From positions 1-42,177 of the forward strand of contig JAJFBJ010000022.1 of NCBI GenBank assembly GCA_020697375.1: 42,177 bases of DNA. The letters are read 5' to 3'. Positions within the stretch are counted from its first letter, which is position 1. The number at the start of each line of letters is the position of its first letter. Shown here one piece after another: positions 23,873 through 32,664 of this stretch. The notes under the pieces are model-generated. The model was not told the DNA's origin. It saw nothing but the letters and a program-made list of their open reading frames with translations, and did not search any database. The DNA is from Nitrospira sp. (GTDB taxonomy: Bacteria; Nitrospirota; Nitrospiria; Nitrospirales; Nitrospiraceae). The translations under genes were made by a program, and so were the position numbers.

Positions 23873-24724
23873 ATGCCGAAGCCCCTGGAAGCCGCACGAC
23901 CACGTTCATCATCGGAAGCCGTTCGTCGTATCCTTGCGGCAGTTGTATTTCTGCCGATTTTTTATGTGTTGGTCCACGATCTCGTGCCGGTAGCCTTCTT
24001 CGGTCTTGTGGCAATCGCCGGCATGCTCGCCGTGGGAGAGTTTTACCGGCTCCATCACGGGAAGGAGCGCTGGCCTTGGTGGAGCTGGCTGGGCGTTGTA
24101 TCCACCGGCTCTTTACTGACCAGCGCGCAGTGGCCCTGGCTGATTGACGACCGTACGATACTGTTCGGAACCGTGGTGCTGGCCCTCTGCATGCCTCTGC
24201 TATCGTCAAAGCCCTTGCGCGCAACAGCCACGGACGGCATGGTGCTGGTCACGGGTGTCCTGTATGTCGGATTGACGCTAAGCTATCTCTTGTTGATCCG
24301 GGGAATGCCGGACGGGGCGCTGCTTATTTTCTTTGTGGTGCTTGTAAGTTGGTCAGGTGACACCGGCGCGTACGTGGTCGGAAAGGCCATGGGACGGCGT
24401 GCACTCGCTCCGATCATCAGCCCTAAAAAGACCTATGAAGGCTTGGCGGGGGGTCTGGTCCTCGCATGCCTCATGGCTCTCGCGGCGCGTGCCTGGTTCC
24501 TTCCTGGTTTCTCAGTGGTGGATTGCGTGGCGCTTGGCATCCTGTTGACCACGGCAGGGCTCATGGGCGATCTAGCGGAGTCGGCCGTCAAACGAAGCGC
24601 GGGTTTCAAGGATTCCGGCGCGCTGATTCCCGGACATGGAGGCATGCTCGATCGCTTGGATAGCCTCTTGTTCACAAGTCCGGCCTTTTACTACTATGTC
24701 ACGATCCTTCACAACGGATTATGA
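23873..24724 (+). CDS. cdsA: Phosphatidate cytidylyltransferase
   Basis: 283 residues from the ATG at 23873, which has GAGGAG close upstream. CdsA makes CDP-diacylglycerol from phosphatidic acid and CTP in the inner membrane. About seven to eight membrane helices are seen (for example ILAAVVFLPIFYVLVHDLVP at about residue 30 and LLLIRGMPDGALLIFFVVL). The CdsA signature region has WSGDTGAYVVGKAMGRR, ISPKKTYEGLAGG, GDLAESAVKRSAGFKDSG and PGHGGMLDRLDSL. The last codons overlap the in-frame region upstream of dxr, and the stop lies 33 bases before dxr's ATG. Confidence 0.97.
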   Translation: MPKPLEAARPRSSSEAVRRILAAVVFLPIFYVLVHDLVPVAFFGLVAIAGMLAVGEFYRLHHGKERWPWWSWLGVVSTGSLLTSAQWPWLIDDRTILFGTVVLALCMPLLSSKPLRATATDGMVLVTGVLYVGLTLSYLLLIRGMPDGALLIFFVVLVSWSGDTGAYVVGKAMGRRALAPIISPKKTYEGLAGGLVLACLMALAARAWFLPGFSVVDCVALGILLTTAGLMGDLAESAVKRSAGFKDSGALIPGHGGMLDRLDSLLFTSPAFYYYVTILHNGL

Positions 24725-24756
24725 TGGATAACCGTCCGCCTGCTCAGGAGCGTGCA

Positions 24757-25917
24757 ATGAAGAACATCGTCATTCTTGGTTCGACGGGTTCCATCGGAAC
24801 CAACACTCTCGATATTGTGGATCGCTTTCCTGAGGAGTTCCATGTCATCGGACTGACCGCCGGCTCGAACAACGACAAGCTGGAGGAGCAGATCCGCCGC
24901 TTTCGCCCGGCATTTGCGGCGCTCGCAAACGAATCCGCAGCCTCGAAATTGCGGCAACGTTGCGCAGACCTTCCAGTCGAAATTCTGTCGGGAAACGACG
25001 GAGTGGCACAGGTCGCTCAAGCGCCGAATGCCGAACTCGTCGTGTCCGCCATCGTCGGCGGTGCGGGATTGGTTCCGACGCTGGCCGCCATTCGTGCCGG
25101 TAAACATATCGCCCTCGCCAATAAAGAGCCGATGGTCATGGCCGGGGCGTTGATGCAGGCCGAAGCCCAGAAGTGCCAGGTCCGCTTGTTCCCCGTCGAC
25201 AGTGAACATAGTGCCATTTTTCAATCGCTTGAAGGACATCGGCCTGAAGACGTTAACCGCGTGATTTTGACTGCGTCGGGAGGGCCCCTGTGGGACTTTA
25301 CGCACGAGCAACTGCGTGATGTCGGACCGGAACGCGCTCTGCAACATCCCAACTGGAAGATGGGTGCGAAGATTACCATCGACTCCGCCACGCTGATGAA
25401 CAAGGGATTGGAAGTCATTGAAGCTCGCTGGCTCTTTGATATTCCCGCGGAACAGATTGAAGTGTTGATCCATCGCGAGAGCATCATCCATTCTCTGGTA
25501 GAATACCGAGACCGTTCGGTGATTGCGCAACTCGGACTTCCTGATATGCGAACTCCCATTTCCTATGCCATGCGCTACCCTGAACGGATGCCGCTGGAGT
25601 TGCCTTCGCTGGATCTGGCTGCAATCGGCGCATTGACGTTTTTTAAACCGGATCACGACCGGTTTCCCTGTTTACGATTAGGTTATGACGCCTTGCGGAT
25701 CGGTGGCACTATGCCGGCGGCGATGAACGCCGCCAATGAAGTGGCCGTGGAGGCGTTCCTTCAGCGCGGAATTCGTTTTCTCGATATTCCGGACATCATT
25801 CGGAGTACAATGGAAGCGCATGCGCCGCGACAGATCGGCGGTCTGAATGATGCGTTGGAAGCCGATCGGTGGGCTCGTGACAAAGCCGAATCCCTTGTGC
25901 ATGCCTTGACGCGGTAA
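24757..25917 (+). CDS. dxr: 1-deoxy-D-xylulose 5-phosphate reductoisomerase
   Basis: 386 residues; AGGAG lies 9 bases before the ATG at 24757. Dxr makes 2-C-methyl-D-erythritol 4-phosphate with NADPH, the committed step of the MEP isoprenoid route. NADPH site: ILGSTGSIGTNTLD (residues 5-18). Catalytic and metal residues sit in LANKEPMVMAG, PVDSEHSAIFQ and ILTASGGPLWDF, followed by PNWKMGAKITIDSATLMNKGLE. C-terminal helical domain from about 310. Isoprenoid precursors made here feed UppS and, after farnesyl synthesis, HpnD, so the enzyme links to two other clusters in the window. Confidence 0.98.
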   Translation: MKNIVILGSTGSIGTNTLDIVDRFPEEFHVIGLTAGSNNDKLEEQIRRFRPAFAALANESAASKLRQRCADLPVEILSGNDGVAQVAQAPNAELVVSAIVGGAGLVPTLAAIRAGKHIALANKEPMVMAGALMQAEAQKCQVRLFPVDSEHSAIFQSLEGHRPEDVNRVILTASGGPLWDFTHEQLRDVGPERALQHPNWKMGAKITIDSATLMNKGLEVIEARWLFDIPAEQIEVLIHRESIIHSLVEYRDRSVIAQLGLPDMRTPISYAMRYPERMPLELPSLDLAAIGALTFFKPDHDRFPCLRLGYDALRIGGTMPAAMNAANEVAVEAFLQRGIRFLDIPDIIRSTMEAHAPRQIGGLNDALEADRWARDKAESLVHALTR

Positions 25918-25942
25918 TATTACGAACCCAAGGAGCTTTTTT

Positions 25943-27334
25943 GTGGGAACAGCCTTTGCCTGGTCGCCTGATTTCGTCTCGCTTCTCACCCACTGGGCCA
26001 TTCCATTCCTCGTGGTGCTGGGCGTCCTCGTCGCTTTTCATGAACTGGGCCACTTCCTGGCCGCACGTTGGGTCGGAGTCAAGGTCTTGAAGTTTTCCCT
26101 CGGCTTCGGACCGAAAATCTTCGGGCGGCAAATCGGCGAAACGGAGTATCTGTTGTCTGTCGTCCCTCTGGGAGGGTATGTCAAACTCTTTGGAGAAGAC
26201 GAACACGAAACGATCACGCCTGAAGACAAGACACGCGCATTTGCTCACCAAACCCTCTGGAGCAAGACACTCATCGTCGCCGCGGGACCGATTTTCAACT
26301 TCATTCTGGCCTATTTTATTTATACCGCCTATCTCGGACTCGGCTACACCCTGCCGGTCCCAAGCTTCAAGGACATCATTCCGGAGATAGAAGCGGTGTT
26401 ACCGGGATCGCCTGCTGATCAGGCAGGTCTCAAGCCGGGCGACCGCGTCCTTCGGGTCAATGACAAAGAAATTTCGACCAGCGCTGAACTGTTGAAATAC
26501 ATCGCCCAAAGCAATGGGAAGCAGCTTACCTTGGACCTTACACGTGGAGAACACGTCAAGACCGTGCTCGTGACACCAAGTAAAACGACGCTGCAGGATA
26601 ACGGCAAGGACATGACCGTTTTTCAGCTCGGGATTGAAGAGCGGGCGCCGGTCATCACGGCTGTGATTCCTGGTTCACGCGCACAGACAGCCGGTTTGAC
26701 AGCGGGAGACAAGGTTATACGGATCGATGGTCAGGATGTCTTTACCTGGTCCCAGATGACCGCGCTCGTGCGCGGAAACCCCAATCGTGCCCTTCAATTC
26801 GATATTCAACGAAGCGGCGTTACCCAATCGCTCTCGGTGACGCCAATGGGTGAGAATTCCACGGTCGACGGTAAGCCGGTCGAAATCGGCAAGATCGGTA
26901 TCTCCGCCCAGAATCAAACCATTTTGCAGACCAATGATCCTTTTAAAGCGCCACTGCTTGGCGCCCAGGCCACCTGGGGTTGGACAGAACTCACGGTGGT
27001 AGGAATCTACAAAATTATTACGGGAGATATCTCTCGCAAGAACATCGGCGGACCCCTTACGATTGCCAAGACCGCCGGGGATGCAGCCGAACAGGGCGCC
27101 TCCAGTTTAGTATTCCTCATGGCCATGCTCAGCATCAACCTGGGCGTACTTAACTTGCTGCCTATTCCTATTTTGGACGGCGGCCACTTGATGTTCTTCT
27201 TTATCGAAGCCATCCGGAGAAAACCTTTGGAAGACCGCCAGCGGGAATTGGCACAACAGGTTGGTCTGGTTCTGTTGGTAGGCATCATGATATTTGCGTT
27301 TTGGAACGACATCGAGCGATTGATCTCTCCCTAA
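25943..27334 (+). CDS. rseP: RIP zinc metalloprotease RseP
   Basis: 463 residues from the GTG at 25943, with AAGGAG 7 bases upstream. A site-2 protease that cuts transmembrane segments, in E. coli the anti-sigma factor RseA. The metal motif HELGH is in VAFHELGHFLAARWVG (H33, E34, H37). Two PDZ domains follow (around 145-215 and 230-300), both showing LPGSPADQAGLKPGDRV- or PGSRAQTAGLTAGDKV-like loops. The third metal ligand is in NLLPIPILDGGHLMFF (about 395-410). Several helices surround these. Start, tandem PDZ and length match E. coli RseP. No rseA or rpoE is in the window, so its substrate here is unknown. Confidence 0.97.
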   Translation: MGTAFAWSPDFVSLLTHWAIPFLVVLGVLVAFHELGHFLAARWVGVKVLKFSLGFGPKIFGRQIGETEYLLSVVPLGGYVKLFGEDEHETITPEDKTRAFAHQTLWSKTLIVAAGPIFNFILAYFIYTAYLGLGYTLPVPSFKDIIPEIEAVLPGSPADQAGLKPGDRVLRVNDKEISTSAELLKYIAQSNGKQLTLDLTRGEHVKTVLVTPSKTTLQDNGKDMTVFQLGIEERAPVITAVIPGSRAQTAGLTAGDKVIRIDGQDVFTWSQMTALVRGNPNRALQFDIQRSGVTQSLSVTPMGENSTVDGKPVEIGKIGISAQNQTILQTNDPFKAPLLGAQATWGWTELTVVGIYKIITGDISRKNIGGPLTIAKTAGDAAEQGASSLVFLMAMLSINLGVLNLLPIPILDGGHLMFFFIEAIRRKPLEDRQRELAQQVGLVLLVGIMIFAFWNDIERLISP

Positions 27335-27340
27335 ATCCGC

Positions 27341-29047
27341 ATGCGCGTCTCCGAAACCTTCATTCCCACATTGCGAGAAGATCCGGGCGAGGCTGAAATT
27401 GTCAGCCATCGCCTCATGCTGCGCGCAGGCATGATCCGGAAAGTCGCGGCAGGGATCTATACCTACCTTCCGCTTGGACTTCGGGTGCTCCGCAAAATCG
27501 AACACATCGTCAGGGAGGAGATGAATCGGGCCGGCGCACAGGAGTTGCTGATGCCGGTGGCTTCCCCGGCCGAGCTCTGGCGCGAAACGGGCCGCTGGGA
27601 TTTCTATGGCAAGGAACTGCTTCGGTTCAAAGATCGGCATGAGCGTGATTTTTGCCTGGGACCGACGCATGAGGAGGTCATCACGGATCTCTTCCGCCGG
27701 GAAGTGCGCTCCTACCGGCAGATGCCCCTGAATTTCTATCAGATCCAAACGAAATTTCGCGACGAAATCCGCCCGCGCTTTGGATTGATGCGCGGACGCG
27801 AATTCATCATGAAAGACGCCTATAGTTTCGATAAAGACGAGGCCGGGGCCAGGTTGAATTATCAGAAGATGTACGAGGCTTACAACCGCATCTTCACGCG
27901 CTGCGGGCTGACGTTCCGCGCCGTTGAAGCCGACACCGGGCTGATTGGAGGAAGCTCCTCGCATGAGTTCATGGTACTGGCAGACACCGGCGAGGAGACC
28001 CTCGTATACAGCGAAGACGGCAGCTATGCGGCCAACGTCGAACGCGCCGAAGTACTTCCACCGGATTTAAGCGACGATGAGGCTCACCGTGCGATCGCTG
28101 CCGTTTCCACACCGGCCAAACGGACCGTTGATGAAGTCACGGCTTTCCTGAATATTACGCCGAGCCGACTCGTCAAGACGCTGCTCTACAACGCGGGCAA
28201 GGAAACGGTCGCCATACTTGTCCGGGGGGATCATGAGGTCAATGAAATCAAGGTGAAACGTCTCCTGGGAGTCACCGACCTTGAGCTCGTCAAATCCGAA
28301 CTCATTCCGACCTTGACCGGCTCACCGGTCGGTTATGTGGGCCCTGTCGGATTGAAGCAGATCCGCATTCTCGCCGACTGGGCCGTCAAGGCCCTAGCCA
28401 ACTTCGTCATCGGAGCTAATCAAGCCGACACCCATTTTGTGAATGCCAATTGGGAGCGTGATTTCACCGTCGAGCAATTCGCTGATCTTCGCAATGCCCG
28501 CGCAGGCGATGCCTCTCCGCGCAAAGACGGCATCCTGAAGACCGCCAAAGGCATTGAGGTCGGCCATGTCTTTATGCTTGGCACGAAATACAGTCAAGCG
28601 ATGAAAGCCACCTTCCTGGATATGCAGGGGCAGGAACAACTGGCGGTCATGGGCTGTTACGGAATCGGCGTGAGCCGCACCGCTGCGGCTTCAGTCGAAC
28701 AAAACCATGACGCCAAGGGTATCAAGTGGCCGGTTCCCATCGCGCCCTTTCACGTCACACTCCTGCCGCTGAGTCAGTCCCAGCCAGTCATGCAATTGGC
28801 CGACACCCTCTATCAAACATTGCAGGACGCCGGTATTGAAGTACTTTTCGACGATCGCGACGATCGGGCCGGGGTCAAATTCAACGACGCCGACCTAATC
28901 GGCGCTCCTTTTCACTTGGTCATCGGTGAAAAGGGACTGGCTCAAGGCCAGGTAGAACTCAAACTTCGCCATACGAATGAGACACAAAAAGTCGTTCCCG
29001 GCCAGGTTCTCGCCACATTGTCTGCTTTGCTCCGGACCGGTTCCTAA
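27341..29047 (+). CDS. proS: Prolyl-tRNA synthetase
   Basis: 568 residues, the length of the bacterial-type enzyme with an inserted editing domain. Class II motifs: RLMLRAGMIRKVAAGIYTYLP at the start, then motif 2 as QIQTKFRDEIRPRFGLMRGREFIMKD. The YbaK-like editing insertion (about 230-390) contains TPSRLVKTLLYN and ILVRGDHEVNEIK. The motif 3 region GCYGIGVSRTAAASVEQ and an anticodon-binding domain (PFHVTLLPL, then VLFDDRDDRAGVKFNDADL) follow. The start lies 6 bases after the rseP stop with no ribosome site of its own, suggesting translational coupling. No terminator was seen after it. Confidence 0.98.
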   Translation: MRVSETFIPTLREDPGEAEIVSHRLMLRAGMIRKVAAGIYTYLPLGLRVLRKIEHIVREEMNRAGAQELLMPVASPAELWRETGRWDFYGKELLRFKDRHERDFCLGPTHEEVITDLFRREVRSYRQMPLNFYQIQTKFRDEIRPRFGLMRGREFIMKDAYSFDKDEAGARLNYQKMYEAYNRIFTRCGLTFRAVEADTGLIGGSSSHEFMVLADTGEETLVYSEDGSYAANVERAEVLPPDLSDDEAHRAIAAVSTPAKRTVDEVTAFLNITPSRLVKTLLYNAGKETVAILVRGDHEVNEIKVKRLLGVTDLELVKSELIPTLTGSPVGYVGPVGLKQIRILADWAVKALANFVIGANQADTHFVNANWERDFTVEQFADLRNARAGDASPRKDGILKTAKGIEVGHVFMLGTKYSQAMKATFLDMQGQEQLAVMGCYGIGVSRTAAASVEQNHDAKGIKWPVPIAPFHVTLLPLSQSQPVMQLADTLYQTLQDAGIEVLFDDRDDRAGVKFNDADLIGAPFHLVIGEKGLAQGQVELKLRHTNETQKVVPGQVLATLSALLRTGS

Positions 29048-29147
29048 CGTTCTGTCCAATTCGATCCCGAGAAACATTGCACGGGCTTTTCCTATGTGGC
29101 CACGCACGAAAGTAGCGGTCCAACTGCTCCAACAAAATGTCTTTTGC

Positions 29148-29175
29148 TTGCCTTGACGACTCGTTGCGATACACT
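29148..29175 (+). promoter_or_regulatory. Candidate promoter of the GAF-ATPase gene
   Basis: TTGCCT (4 of 6) and TACACT (4 of 6) are 16 bases apart, with a leader of about 115 bases before the ATG at 29298. The -10 continues as TGACTCATAACGG, nearly the same as at the kinase promoter (8032-8049). Confidence 0.4.
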
Positions 29176-29297
29176 GACTCATAACGGAAGGCATACGGTC
29201 TGGAACCACTCTTTGCAATATTGTTTCCAGCCTCGACATCGCTTTCCTAATCCACCATGCTCCATCCTTCTTTCTGCCCATTCCTGGAGATAGCTTG

Positions 29298-31610
29298 ATG
29301 CAGCCCAAAGCTCCGCTCCACGGTTTAGGCGACAGCACTCTCAAGTCCGGGTTCGTCGAAAACGTCAAGCGCATCAGCGCGCAAATTCTCGCGGCGGCCG
29401 ACATCGATCAGATCCTGCTCGATCTGCGCCATGACATCCTCGGCTGCTTCGATGCGGAGGATCTCACACTCTTCGTGGTGGATTCTGAAAAGAAAGAAAT
29501 CTTTTCTAAGATTCCTCATCTCGACACAGTTCAAGAAGTCCGCACCCCGATTACAGAACAGAGCCTGGCAGGGTTCTGCGCCAAATATCTCCGACCCGTC
29601 AATGTGGGGGACGCCTACAGCCAGGCCGAACTTAACGCCGTTCACCCGTCACTCGCACATGATGCCGCATACGATAAGAACACCGGTTTCAAAACGAGAC
29701 AAGTCCTTACCTATCCGGTGGTCGCTGAAAACAAGTACCTCATGGGTGTGATCCAGCTCCTGAACAAAAAGAGCGGCGGGCGGTTCACCCGTAAAGACGA
29801 GGAATGTGTCGCCGAGATCGCGAAATCGCTGGGCACCGCGTTCTACAGTCTTCGGAAGACATCGAAGAAGGCGCCCTCCAAGTTCGATTTCCTACTGACA
29901 AACGGCAAGATTTCACAAAACGATCTGGACCATGCCATCGCAGAATCCAAGAAAGGCACCATCGATATCGAATCGCTACTCATCGAGAAGTATAAGGTTC
30001 CGAAAACCGATCTCGGAAAATCGCTCGCCCACTTTCACAAATGCCCCTATATCGAGTACAGCGATCGCACGATCGCCGATATCGAACTGCTTAAGAACCT
30101 GAACGTCGACTACCTGAAGAAAAACCATTGGATGCCGCTCAAGCGGGACCGCGCCGCGATCGAAATTTTGACCGATGATCCGGGCAACCTGGACCGCGTT
30201 CAGGATATCAAGCGTACCTTCCCAGGCTTGAATATCCGGTTTGCAGTCAGCCTCCGTCGCGACATTTCGCTTTTCCTGTCCAGCACGAGCGGGACGCCGG
30301 AGGTGGTGACGAAACTCAATGAGAATGTATCCGATATTCTCGGTGAGCTGGTAAACGAATCGCAACTTGAAGCAGCGGAAGATGCGGCATCCTCGGGATT
30401 GGACGAAAACGACAATGCCATCGTGCGTCTCGCAAACCAGATCATCGCCGACGCGTTCCGGCAAGGCACCTCTGATATTCATATCGAACCCTATGGAGAA
30501 AAGCGCGATACGGTGGTGCGGTTTCGGGTCGATGGCGAGTGCTTCGAATACATGAAAATTCCGCCGAGTTATCGCCGCGCCATCGTGTCCCGACTGAAAA
30601 TCATGGCCAGTCTCGATATTGCGGAGCGACGAAAACCCCAGGATGGCAAGATCAAATTCAAGATCGGAGAAAACAAAGAAATCGAATTACGTGTCGCCAC
30701 AATCCCGACCGCCGGTTACAACGAAGACGTCGTCATGCGTATTCTGGCGGCAAGCGAACCGTTGCCTGTCGACAAAATGGGCTTTTCCGACCGAAATCTG
30801 CGTGAAATCAAAAGTATCGCTGAAAAGCCCTATGGCATCATTCTCTGCGTGGGACCGACCGGATCCGGAAAAACCACCACGCTGCATTCCGTATTGGGCT
30901 ACATCAACACTCCGGACATTAAAATTTGGACGGCTGAGGATCCCGTTGAAATCACGCAATATGGGCTGCGCCAGGTGCAGGTCCATGCCAAAATCGGATT
31001 CACCTTCGCGGCCGCAATGCGCGCATTCCTCAGGGCCGATCCGGATGTGATTATGGTCGGCGAGATGCGGGACAAAGAGACGGCGGACACCGGAATCGAG
31101 GCGTCTCTCACCGGTCACCTCGTGCTCAGTACTTTACACACCAACAGTGCGGTGGAAACTATTACGCGGCTCCTCGACATGGGCTGCGACTCGTTCAGTT
31201 TCGCCGATGCGATGCTCGGGGTCCTGGCACAGCGCTTGGCAAGACGTATCTGCAAAGACTGCCGGGAAGCCTATCAGCCTTCGAAAGAAGAGTTTGAAGA
31301 ATTGAGGCAGGGGTATGGGCAAGCCTACTGGGACAAACTGGGAATCATCTATGACAGTTCCTTCCGCTTGTATCGAGGCAAGGGATGCGATACCTGCAAT
31401 CGTACTGGTTTGAAGGGTCGCGTTGCGTTGCACGAGCTACTGCTGGGCACGGACGGGATGAAGCGATTGATTCAAAACAAGGCGAAAACCGAGGAGATGC
31501 TCCATCTCGGGATGTCGGAGGGGATGACGACCCTTGTTCAAGACGGGATTGATAAAGTGCTGCAAGGCCACACTTCTTACAAGGAAGTCAAAGCGGTCGC
31601 CATCAAATAA
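29298..31610 (+). CDS. GAF-domain fused PilB/GspE-type secretion ATPase
   Basis: 770 residues; GGAG lies 8 bases before the ATG at 29298. Residues about 20-190 form a GAF domain (LDLRHDILGCFDAEDLTLF through NKKSGGRFTRKDEE). Then comes an MshEN/T2SSE_N-type domain (about 195-345) with KFDFLLTNGKISQNDLDHAIA. The ATPase is at the C-terminus: SDIHIEPYGEKRDTVVRFRVDG, Walker A GPTGSGKTTT (519-528), Walker B-like IMVGEMRDKET, and HLVLSTLHTNSAVETITRL. Four zinc cysteines are C652, C655, C697 and C700. It would power pilus or secretion-system assembly. MshEN domains can bind cyclic-di-GMP, so the signal input may be both GAF ligand and c-di-GMP (inference). No pil or gsp genes lie next to it, and two PilZ genes are within 3 kb. 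Confidence 0.94.
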   Translation: MQPKAPLHGLGDSTLKSGFVENVKRISAQILAAADIDQILLDLRHDILGCFDAEDLTLFVVDSEKKEIFSKIPHLDTVQEVRTPITEQSLAGFCAKYLRPVNVGDAYSQAELNAVHPSLAHDAAYDKNTGFKTRQVLTYPVVAENKYLMGVIQLLNKKSGGRFTRKDEECVAEIAKSLGTAFYSLRKTSKKAPSKFDFLLTNGKISQNDLDHAIAESKKGTIDIESLLIEKYKVPKTDLGKSLAHFHKCPYIEYSDRTIADIELLKNLNVDYLKKNHWMPLKRDRAAIEILTDDPGNLDRVQDIKRTFPGLNIRFAVSLRRDISLFLSSTSGTPEVVTKLNENVSDILGELVNESQLEAAEDAASSGLDENDNAIVRLANQIIADAFRQGTSDIHIEPYGEKRDTVVRFRVDGECFEYMKIPPSYRRAIVSRLKIMASLDIAERRKPQDGKIKFKIGENKEIELRVATIPTAGYNEDVVMRILAASEPLPVDKMGFSDRNLREIKSIAEKPYGIILCVGPTGSGKTTTLHSVLGYINTPDIKIWTAEDPVEITQYGLRQVQVHAKIGFTFAAAMRAFLRADPDVIMVGEMRDKETADTGIEASLTGHLVLSTLHTNSAVETITRLLDMGCDSFSFADAMLGVLAQRLARRICKDCREAYQPSKEEFEELRQGYGQAYWDKLGIIYDSSFRLYRGKGCDTCNRTGLKGRVALHELLLGTDGMKRLIQNKAKTEEMLHLGMSEGMTTLVQDGIDKVLQGHTSYKEVKAVAIK

Positions 31611-31868
31611 TTCCGCTACAGGCAAGCAAGCTGAACGTTATCATGCCCTAGAAACCACTCAGCTCCTTTTCAGACACAAGACTCCCCTTCCATGCTCCGG
31701 AACTGTACGCGTTACGTCACCCTCTGCCTGCTTCGCCACTCATCCAACATCAACACTTCGCCCAGGGAATGGAAGGAAAGCGATGATTGACGGAACCGCA
31801 CCTTCGAAACCATAAGACTGTTCAGAGGGACGGCGTCATGATGCCCGGATCATGGCATCCAGGTCTCA

Positions 31869-32198
31869 TCACAAGAGCCAGGAGTTGATGACGAACTGCT
31901 GTATGCGCAATAATTGCGGTTGACTCATGGCCAAAAACTCGACCCCGAATTCTCCGCCTCGCGCCCATCGGATAATGGCCTCGTCCACATGAATAGGCCG
32001 TTCCTGCCCGTCCGACAAAAAGAGCGATAGTTTCATCCGAAGACCGGGCTGAACCGGAGTTTCGGACTTTGCCATACAGCCGGCGCAGGAGAGATCGAGA
32101 ATCTCTGCATCTCCCTCCATCTCATCCTCTCCGTAAAATGCCAACCGGCAACCGATCGTTACACGGCGCGACTTTCGTAACTCTTTCGCTTCTTCCAC
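31869..32198 (-). CDS. PilZ-domain protein (cyclic-di-GMP receptor candidate)
   Basis: 109 residues from a GTG at 32198. The domain covers almost the whole protein. The c-di-GMP-binding RxxxR element is visible at the start (LRKSRRVTIG) and the DxSxxG element as ILDLSCAGCMAKS, followed by RMKLSLFLSDG, AIIRWARGGEFGVEFLAM and a final helix. Both motifs are therefore near-intact (RKSRR for RxxxR). It may act with the upstream PilB-like ATPase, given that PilZ proteins bind PilB in Xanthomonas, or bind any other partner. The GTG start overlaps the end of a possible short gene upstream (32159-32401). The two are on the same strand. Confidence 0.88.
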   Translation of the reverse strand: MEEAKELRKSRRVTIGCRLAFYGEDEMEGDAEILDLSCAGCMAKSETPVQPGLRMKLSLFLSDGQERPIHVDEAIIRWARGGEFGVEFLAMSQPQLLRIQQFVINSWLL

Positions 32199-32401
32199 GG
32201 CTGCTCACTTTCCAGGAAAACAAATGGACTGCTGCAATTTGGCTTGCTGCATGGACATGTCGGCAGATGCCAGGAACCTGCGCAGGCGAGCCACCTCGAC
32301 AGCTGGTATGGAACCAACTCCGCACCAAAAATTGCTTTGAGATCCACAAACCAGGCGAAATCGACTGTCGTCGGAGATGATGCGAGGCGATCAATCATCA
32401 T
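32159..32401 (-). CDS. Possible small protein with Cys-x-Cys motif
   Basis: 80 residues from an ATG at 32401 (a GTG at 32422 extends it by seven). AGAGGA lies about 10 bases upstream. The sequence looks protein-like: MMIDRLASSPTTVDFAWFVD, LKAIFGAELVPYQLSRWLA, a Cys-rich CPCSKPNCSSPF, then FLESEQPWKKRKSYESRAV. The CPCxxxxC spacing could bind a metal. Its last 40 bases overlap the PilZ gene in another frame. No family was recognised, and non-coding cannot be excluded. Confidence 0.4.
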   Translation of the reverse strand: MMIDRLASSPTTVDFAWFVDLKAIFGAELVPYQLSRWLACAGSWHLPTCPCSKPNCSSPFVFLESEQPWKKRKSYESRAV

Positions 32402-32664
32402 CGATATGGCATCCTCTGCCACGAGTCACCGCTGAAGATCATGGATAGACTGAAGCGAGCAAACGAAAGCGTGAGCGAAAGGATGAAATAGATGGAACGG
32501 CGTATTACTGATGCTGTCATCATTCAATGCCTTCCGCGATCGATGATCTAATGATCCATGGTGGAACGGATGATGCGCGCATTCTGATTCCGACAGGATC
32601 AGTATAGCGTAAGAGGCCCGCACCGCCGAATATTTCTCATCATTCATCGCAGAACGGAAACCGC
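32402..32664 (-). other. Intergenic, no clear gene
   Basis: About 260 bases upstream of the possible small gene and downstream of the acyltransferase stop. A minus-strand frame (32426-32647) is rich in His and Ser and lacks a ribosome site; I see no hairpin with T run or promoter of quality. Confidence 0.5.

Noticed and set aside
24709..25656. 315-residue minus-strand frame
   Set aside because: Antisense to dxr, which is fully conserved; no start site.
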